Shown here one piece after another: positions 14,237-19,077 of a stretch of 19,077 nucleotides of DNA. The translations under genes and the position numbers were made by a program. The stretch's first letter is position 1. Each line of letters starts with the position of its first letter. The notes below the pieces were generated by a model. The model had not been told where the DNA came from. It searched no databases and was given only the letters and a program-made list of their open reading frames with translations. The stretch is from Clostridiales bacterium (GTDB lineage Bacteria; Bacillota_A; Clostridia; Saccharofermentanales; Saccharofermentanaceae): NCBI GenBank assembly GCA_024695545.1, contig JAILHZ010000110.1, positions 1 to 19,077 of the forward strand. Direction: 5' to 3'.

Positions 14237-15374
14237 TGTTCGGACGGGTATTCAGGTACTCGCGCACCTTTGCAAGTATCTCTGTCTTCAGCGGATGAGT
14301 ATTCTCCGGTAGATCATCGATCGGGAAAAAGCGCTGTTCAATAACCTCTTCTTCCTGTACCTTCAGTTCGCCGGAATAATCGAAGCAGATAAAAACAAGA
14401 CCTGCGATATAGATCTGGTCGCCGTTCGGAAACTTGTAGAAAGTGTCTTTACCGGAGAGCTCCGAAAGAATCTCCATCTTTCCGCAGAGGATGCCTGTTT
14501 CTTCAAGCACTTCTCTTCGTGCGCACTCCTCAAAGCTCTCTCCAAGCTCCATACCGCCGCCCGGATAATCCCAGTAACCATTATCCGAACGTCTTCCGAG
14601 GAGGATCTCATTTCTTTCATTTACCACGACTACACCTGCTCCGGCGGCAATCAGAGGCGCATGACCCAGGCTGCTTCTAAGAGTGAACAGATAAGACGTG
14701 TTATCAGCATGTTCCTTTATCCGTGCCGAAAGCACTTTATCTTTTCCGTTTTCCAGAACATAATCGATAACATCTTTTTTCTTCAGGATTTTTCCGATCA
14801 TGTCAGGATCCTGCATATCCAGAAGTATGGACAGACTGACCTGTGAATTCTTTCTGATGTCTTTCAGGAGCTTGGTATCCTTCAATTTGCGCTCGGCTTC
14901 ACTTTTAGGATATCCCTGTCCGAATGGTTCACTGAATAACTTTTCAATCGTCCTAACAAGGTTCTCTTTGCCCTGCCATGTATACTCCTCCCCGAGTGGG
15001 ACGGATACACAGTTACCGTCATTGATTTGTGCGAAAAGATATGCATCCTGAGGCGTCGGGATATACCCGCAAAGCACACCCGGCATGTTATTACATGCGA
15101 GCATCATACCCTGTCCTGACGAGCATCCGGTAACCACAAGATCAACAGCGCCGCTTCCGAGAAGGATCCCGATAAGGATAGATATCTCGATATAACTATA
15201 TCGTTCTTCTTCGTCCGGAAAGCACCCGAAATTGATCACGTCCGCATCTGAAGCGTATTTCTTTACGGTTTCATAAAGAAGCGTATTTTTCCCTGCCTGA
15301 GAACTGGCCTGGATCACACCGATCCGCATCGGAGCATCGTTCGCGGTTTTCAATTCATCATCTCGACACATCAT
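14229..15374 (-). CDS. RpiB/LacA-type sugar-phosphate isomerase domain fused to a Nudix hydrolase
   Basis: A 381-residue cytosolic fusion. Residues about 17-175 match the RpiB/LacAB ribose/galactose-phosphate isomerase fold: MRIGVIQASSQAGKN, INFGCF, VDLVVTGCSSGQGMMLACNNMPGVLCGYIPTPQDA, and CVSVPLGEEYT. The CSSGQG loop and Cys84 correspond to the active-site region of the family. A linker of about 50 residues follows. Residues 237-375 are a Nudix domain with the complete box G273-x5-E279-x7-R287-E288-x2-E291-E292-x-G294, after GYWDYPGG. A role in cleaning up or trimming a nucleotide-sugar or phosphosugar is possible but unproven. It starts 17 nt after the methyltransferase stop, so it is in the same operon. 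ATG 15374 has only a weak SD; ATG 15329 is an alternative start. Confidence 0.82.
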   Translation of the reverse strand: MMCRDDELKTANDAPMRIGVIQASSQAGKNTLLYETVKKYASDADVINFGCFPDEEERYSYIEISILIGILLGSGAVDLVVTGCSSGQGMMLACNNMPGVLCGYIPTPQDAYLFAQINDGNCVSVPLGEEYTWQGKENLVRTIEKLFSEPFGQGYPKSEAERKLKDTKLLKDIRKNSQVSLSILLDMQDPDMIGKILKKKDVIDYVLENGKDKVLSARIKEHADNTSYLFTLRSSLGHAPLIAAGAGVVVVNERNEILLGRRSDNGYWDYPGGGMELGESFEECARREVLEETGILCGKMEILSELSGKDTFYKFPNGDQIYIAGLVFICFDYSGELKVQEEEVIEQRFFPIDDLPENTHPLKTEILAKVREYLNTRPNMV

Positions 15375-15391
15375 CTTCTATTCTCTTTTTC

Positions 15392-16159
15392 TTATAGTTT
15401 TCTGCATTTAAAGCACATAGACAGCGGGACCATTCTCGCTTTTTGCGCTTTGGGGGTGTTGTTCTCAGTATCGGACAAAGTCTGTTCGTCCGTCTGCTCG
15501 ACCATCTTTTCGATAATAAAACCGGCATCGTACAGTGCATTCACATACGTTGAGATCTTCCTGTTGGCAAAGGTCACATCAGTTTCATGAACCGGCATCT
15601 TAAAGTAGGACTCATCAAAGTAACTGCGCGAGAAGACAAGTTGTCCGTTGTCCACGACATCTTCTCCTGTCTCATACGATTTGGCAACACAGTAATGAAG
15701 CGGATGACCCCAGCTGAATATGAATGTTCCCCCGGTTTTCAGATAAGAAGCGATCCGCCTTAGTGTGCCGGGCAGATCCGTAGTCCAGCCGATCCCATAT
15801 ATCGAGAATACATAGTCAAAGTACTCATGAGGAATATCACACTCTGCTTCCATAGGTGCGCAGATAAGTCTGGAACTGCAGCCATTCTCACTTAAGAGCT
15901 TCTCCGCATTATCCAGCTGCTTCTGTGACAGATCCAGGCCCCAGAGTTCGCTAGCGCCTCTTTCCGCCAGATATTTAAGAGAATGACCGCTGCCGCAGCA
16001 TATTTCCAGGACCTTCTTCCCTTTAACATCCGAAAAGAAATGAAGTTCATCTTCTGTTATGAATCTGACTCCGTATTGCGGAAGAGAAGTCGCACCAAAC
16101 CACAGATCCGCGTGATCATCCCAGTATTGTTTGTTTTTTGCTATTATTCGTTCTTCCAT
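15392..16159 (-). CDS. Class I SAM-dependent methyltransferase
   Basis: A 255-residue cytosolic methyltransferase. The SAM motif I is VLEICCGSGHSLKYL (about 50-64), followed by the acidic LWGLDLSQ (D76) and a motif near FDYVFSIYGIGW. The N-terminus (QYWDDHADLWFGATSLPQYGV) and a C-terminal CFKCRK pair are typical of a clostridial small-molecule methyltransferase group; substrate unknown. ATG 16159 is followed by the conserved start, yet no SD is visible. A TGGTATAAT lies so close that the message would be leaderless. It heads the run of four genes ending in the MATE pump. Confidence 0.85.
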   Translation of the reverse strand: MEERIIAKNKQYWDDHADLWFGATSLPQYGVRFITEDELHFFSDVKGKKVLEICCGSGHSLKYLAERGASELWGLDLSQKQLDNAEKLLSENGCSSRLICAPMEAECDIPHEYFDYVFSIYGIGWTTDLPGTLRRIASYLKTGGTFIFSWGHPLHYCVAKSYETGEDVVDNGQLVFSRSYFDESYFKMPVHETDVTFANRKISTYVNALYDAGFIIEKMVEQTDEQTLSDTENNTPKAQKARMVPLSMCFKCRKL

Positions 16160-16166
16160 AACAGAA

Positions 16167-16175
16167 ATTATACCA
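16167..16175 (-). promoter_or_regulatory. Extended -10 promoter directly before the methyltransferase start
   Basis: TGGTATAAT on the minus strand; seven bases after the hexamer comes ATG 16159. The predicted start (about 16160) is one base before the start codon. Confidence 0.5.
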
Positions 16176-16225
16176 TTCCGAATGTAAACGAGTAATAACA
16201 GATTCGTTATGTTGCTTCTATTCGA

Positions 16226-17161
16226 CTATTTGTTTACCGGAACCAGTACCGCCTTATAATCATAAACGGTAATGTCCGAAACTATTCCATTTTCAACGCA
16301 TTTCTCAATGATCAATAACCCGTGTTCATCATGAGTTAACTGAGAATGCTCTTCGGTATAGTTTCTTTTCCACCCTTCCGGGAGACCATCACTATCCAAG
16401 TAGTCTCTTTCTTCATTGTCCGCATCCCCGGATACCGGGTTACCCTCTTCATCATAGAGTCTTTGGACAATTTCAAACGGTTTATAATCAGCCGCAATAT
16501 CGCCATGAGGTTGTCTTAATTCAATGCGGTATTCCATGCGGGGAAAGGTCTTATCATAATCGTATGTATACCAATCATTTTCGAATATTTCCGCGGGAGT
16601 TGGCGATGGGTTGTTCAAATCTGTTGACGAGGATCTTTCTGCAATCAGCCGCCCCACATCATCGTACATATATACAGTTGCTTTTCTACTCGTATTCCCA
16701 TTTCTGGTTTCATCCTGATACCACGAAATAAGCTGTCCTTTCTCATTATACGTATAGAATCTGTCTCTGTCATAATATGGAGCACTTCCTTGTGCGCCCT
16801 CATGTCTTACCCTGATTGCACTGACTGCGCCATCGTTGTTATAGTCGCATTCCACCCGATAGCTTCCATTTGTCCAGACTTCCATATATGCCGTCTGACG
16901 CCCCTTATCATCATACTCAAACCGGTAATCCTTAAGCTCGCCTTCAAGATTAACTTTCCGTTCTCTTACAATGACGTATCTGATCCCCATCCCTTGTGGG
17001 ACAGGGTCGGTCCACTCGGTAACATGCTGTTCTTGTTCTACTGATTTGACGAAATCATCTCTGTTTACATGTTCCCGCTTGCGCCTGCGGCATGAGGAAT
17101 TCGAAAACATAACACAACAGACCAGAAGTAATGCTCCTGCTTTTCGTGCTTTCCCGGACAT
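16226..17161 (-). CDS. RHS/YD-repeat-like lipoprotein
   Basis: A 311-residue secreted protein. A basic start (MSGKARKAG), a hydrophobic core and SNSSC (C24) suggest a lipoprotein signal, although the -3 position is unusual. The mature part has several YD-type strands: FEYDDKGRQTAYMEVWTNG, DYNNDGAVSAIRV, FYTYNEKGQLISWYQDE, YMYDDVGRLIAE. These resemble short RHS repeats, without a toxin-like C-terminus. I chose ATG 17161 because AGGAGG lies 8 nt upstream; GTG 17167 is too close to it. The start is 15 nt after the stop of the membrane-protein gene, so they form an operon. Role unknown. Confidence 0.8.
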   Translation of the reverse strand: MSGKARKAGALLLVCCVMFSNSSCRRRKREHVNRDDFVKSVEQEQHVTEWTDPVPQGMGIRYVIVRERKVNLEGELKDYRFEYDDKGRQTAYMEVWTNGSYRVECDYNNDGAVSAIRVRHEGAQGSAPYYDRDRFYTYNEKGQLISWYQDETRNGNTSRKATVYMYDDVGRLIAERSSSTDLNNPSPTPAEIFENDWYTYDYDKTFPRMEYRIELRQPHGDIAADYKPFEIVQRLYDEEGNPVSGDADNEERDYLDSDGLPEGWKRNYTEEHSQLTHDEHGLLIIEKCVENGIVSDITVYDYKAVLVPVNK

Positions 17162-17176
17162 ATTCACAACCTCCTC

Positions 17177-18040
17177 TTAGACCTCTTCTTCCGAAATATA
17201 CTTATCTTCTGCAAAGCACATGAAGTCACAGGTCTTCCCGTTTGCTACAGCACGCGCCAGATAGTACCTGCCGGGCTCGTCGATCGTGCGGAAGAGATGG
17301 TTCAGGTTCTTCTTCGTATATCTCACTTCGCCATTACCGTCACCAAAGTCAATATAGACGTAATGCTCGATATCCGTGCTATCCTCTGTCTCATGTTCAT
17401 ACTCATATTTGCGGGCTGTAACAGCATATACTTCGATCGTTTCGACTTTTTTCGGAGACAGCGGCATTTCATAAGAGTATGCCATTTTTGAAGTGATAAT
17501 ACCGGCGACAAGGAGTGCGGTCGGAATCAGAAGGAAGATGAGTGATTTTACCATCGAACGGTCTTTCTTATAAAGCGTGCCTATGATATTCTGCACGGCA
17601 AAGATAATCGCGCATCCGATTATAAGAAACAGTCCGATGATCCCGATCTTCAACATAAAGCCGGTTTCCTGCTGAATTTCCTCATGGAAGATCCTATATT
17701 CTTTCTTCAGGAATTCCTGCGTCAGGATCGTTTTTCCGGTGGTCTCATCGAAATTGTCTTCATGCAGGTCTTCGTAATCGGACTCGATCTGCTCGATCCT
17801 GGCCTCTTCCTTTGCTTCTCTGTCATTCATCTTATTAACGATGAACCTCAGTCCTTTAGTCATGAAAAGATAGAACACCAGGATCACTATTATCGTGTAG
17901 ACCCAGCGGGGGATCTTATTCCAGAACGGAGTCTTCGTCTCAGCAGTTTCTTTCTTTTTCTGGTTATTCATAGCATCGCTGAGCTTGAAAAGGACGATAA
18001 TTCCTACAAGCCATTCAACAAAAATAAGAATAAGCATCAT
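17177..18040 (-). CDS. Membrane protein with four helices and an extracytoplasmic domain
   Basis: A 287-residue uncharacterised membrane protein. Helices lie near 2-20, 46-62, 129-150 and 164-183, with a charged coiled-coil-like segment (about 65-125, rich in Glu/Asp/Lys). A C-terminal beta-rich domain (190-287, VETIEVYAVTARKYEYEHE..., YIDFGDGNGEVRYTKKNLNHLF, GRYYLARA) recalls DUF3592-type domains. ATG 18040 follows AAGAAGGTGA; an in-frame start 13 codons earlier lacks an SD. It lies between a Tim44-like zinc-ribbon gene and a lipoprotein gene; the three probably act at the cell envelope. Confidence 0.75.
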   Translation of the reverse strand: MMLILIFVEWLVGIIVLFKLSDAMNNQKKKETAETKTPFWNKIPRWVYTIIVILVFYLFMTKGLRFIVNKMNDREAKEEARIEQIESDYEDLHEDNFDETTGKTILTQEFLKKEYRIFHEEIQQETGFMLKIGIIGLFLIIGCAIIFAVQNIIGTLYKKDRSMVKSLIFLLIPTALLVAGIITSKMAYSYEMPLSPKKVETIEVYAVTARKYEYEHETEDSTDIEHYVYIDFGDGNGEVRYTKKNLNHLFRTIDEPGRYYLARAVANGKTCDFMCFAEDKYISEEEV

Positions 18041-18114
18041 AAAATCACCTTCTTTATTTGCACACAAGCGCAGCTGCAAAGCAGCCTTACGCTGACCAAA
18101 CGTTCATTTCAATA

Positions 18115-19077
18115 TTACTTGGCAAATGGCCCGTACGTGGTAAGTATAGATCCGATCAGGATTGCAAAGGCCACAACTGCAATGATGATACTCTTGATCA
18201 GATGCTGCTTTCCGACATTCTTGACGTCATAGAGCACCCAGTCATCTTCTGCCGGCGGACACTCCGTGCCGCAGTACGGACAGTTCTTCGACTTAAAGGA
18301 GTTAAAGCTCGCACCGCAGCTCGGGCACTGGATCTTTGCGATCGAGAAATTCGTCAGGACCGGAACATCTGTCCTTTTTCCCGTCTTGATCTGATAGACC
18401 TCACTCTTCACTTTGAGTTTGTTCCCCATGTCACGAACAAAATCCAGATATACATCTCCCGTGACAAAGACTTTATTCTCTTCTGTCTTGATCTTCTTGC
18501 AGGACATCCATCCGCGGAAAGTACAGTCGACCACATTATCGAAATCCGTTCCGAGATCTTTTACCGCATTAAACGGAAGGCTCTCCCGGTTGTCGGAAAA
18601 GACCAGGGCTCTGAATAGCGTCGTGATCTTCGAAGAGAAGGTCTCGAAGGTATATACAGAACTGATCCTGCTCATCTGTGCAGCGAATCTCTTTCTCGAT
18701 TTTCCGACGGAAAGTGCGGCCGGCGACTCTTTTCCGAGCTGGGCGAACCCTAAGAAAAAGAGTGAAAGCATCCATACGAAGTATCCCGTAAGCGGGCTCA
18801 TGATGATCATGCCAACAATATACCGGATTACCAAGGAAATTGACGGAACCGCAAATTTTATATTCGAAAGCGAACTTCCGGACTCGGATCTAAATAAGAT
18901 CATCGGCGAAAACAGCAGGAGCGTCACAGGAAGAGCAAGAAGTCCGTATCTGATCGCCGTCTTCCAGATCGGATCTGTACTTACGGCCGGATCCGGAACG
19001 AAGAAATAGTTTCCGACCTTCGGATACAGCTCGGTCATCTTAAAAGATGTGCCGCACTGACTGCAGCCTTCCTGAAG
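18115..19077 (-). CDS. Tim44-like zinc-ribbon membrane protein, 5' end beyond the window
   Basis: The frame stays open to the right edge, so the gene is partial; the first ATG inside (19038) lies within a zinc ribbon (CSQCGTSFK). The visible part has two hydrophobic helices near the start, a middle domain (about FETFSSKITTLFRALVFSDNRESLPFNAVKDL...) that I take as Tim44-like, and a second zinc ribbon with CPSCGASF and CPYCGTECPP. A final helix (IIIAVVAFAILIGSIL) ends the protein. Such clostridial proteins are uncharacterised; a membrane tethering or sensing role is inference. The next gene lies 74 nt downstream. Confidence 0.7.
   Translation of the reverse strand, partial: LQEGCSQCGTSFKMTELYPKVGNYFFVPDPAVSTDPIWKTAIRYGLLALPVTLLLFSPMILFRSESGSSLSNIKFAVPSISLVIRYIVGMIIMSPLTGYFVWMLSLFFLGFAQLGKESPAALSVGKSRKRFAAQMSRISSVYTFETFSSKITTLFRALVFSDNRESLPFNAVKDLGTDFDNVVDCTFRGWMSCKKIKTEENKVFVTGDVYLDFVRDMGNKLKVKSEVYQIKTGKRTDVPVLTNFSIAKIQCPSCGASFNSFKSKNCPYCGTECPPAEDDWVLYDVKNVGKQHLIKSIIIAVVAFAILIGSILTTYGPFAK

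Noticed and set aside
1..19077. Transposons, phage genes, tRNA/rRNA, CRISPR arrays and riboswitches
   Set aside because: No transposase or integrase motif, no regularly spaced repeats, and no RNA core that I could recognise on either strand.

Overview
The window looks like chromosomal DNA of an anaerobic, low-to-moderate-GC Firmicute of the class Clostridia, probably a gut or rumen Lachnospiraceae/Oscillospiraceae-type organism. This rests on GGAGG-type ribosome binding sites, a fermentative D-lactate dehydrogenase, a Crp/Fnr regulator paired with a ferredoxin-like protein, a DUF134/NifX-type protein with a short-chain chromate-transporter pair, C_GCAxxG_C_C proteins, and clostridial membrane and zinc-ribbon families. 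The genus cannot be fixed from the sequence alone. Almost everything is on the minus strand; only the Crp/Fnr gene and a beta-helix lipoprotein gene read forward.

Layout. (1) 6-2597: D-lactate dehydrogenase and a two-cluster ferredoxin-like protein on the minus strand, divergent from a Crp/Fnr regulator. One perfect palindrome between the divergent genes sits where it could activate the ferredoxin gene and block the regulator's own promoter. (2) 2605-4543: a compact operon of a DUF134-NifX fusion and two small ChrA subunits, preceded by twin palindromes that bracket the promoter. (3) 4581-6155: terminator, a PAT-type acetyltransferase overlapping a C_GCAxxG_C_C protein by 4 nt, and a second, shorter C_GC-type protein. 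(4) 6306-7812: surface beta-helix lipoprotein and a terminator-like hairpin. (5) 7869-11199: a zinc-ribbon/TIR protein that keeps the candidate NADase glutamate, a double-GNAT protein, and a third GNAT gene. (6) 11302-11889: a DUF3592 membrane protein with its own terminator and promoter. (7) 12007-16175: a closely spaced four-gene run of methyltransferase, RpiB/LacA-Nudix fusion, alpha/beta-hydrolase chimera and MATE efflux pump. (8) 16226-19077: an RHS-like lipoprotein, a four-helix membrane protein and a Tim44-like zinc-ribbon membrane protein that runs off the right edge.

How the genes may work together. Region 1 reads as redox control of fermentation and electron transfer. Region 2 reads as an autoregulated anion or metal-oxyanion transport unit with a metal-binding regulatory protein. 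Regions 3-7 are accessory in character (acetyltransferases, efflux, TIR, Nudix, methyltransferase). No transposase, integrase, tRNA, rRNA or CRISPR array was seen. At least five promoters carry a TGnTATAAT extended -10 element, and two more carry variants of it.

The strongest leads for something undescribed are the twin-operator DUF134/ChrA unit with its internal translation start, the TIR/zinc-ribbon protein, and the two fusion proteins lying side by side in region 7. None is proven by sequence alone.
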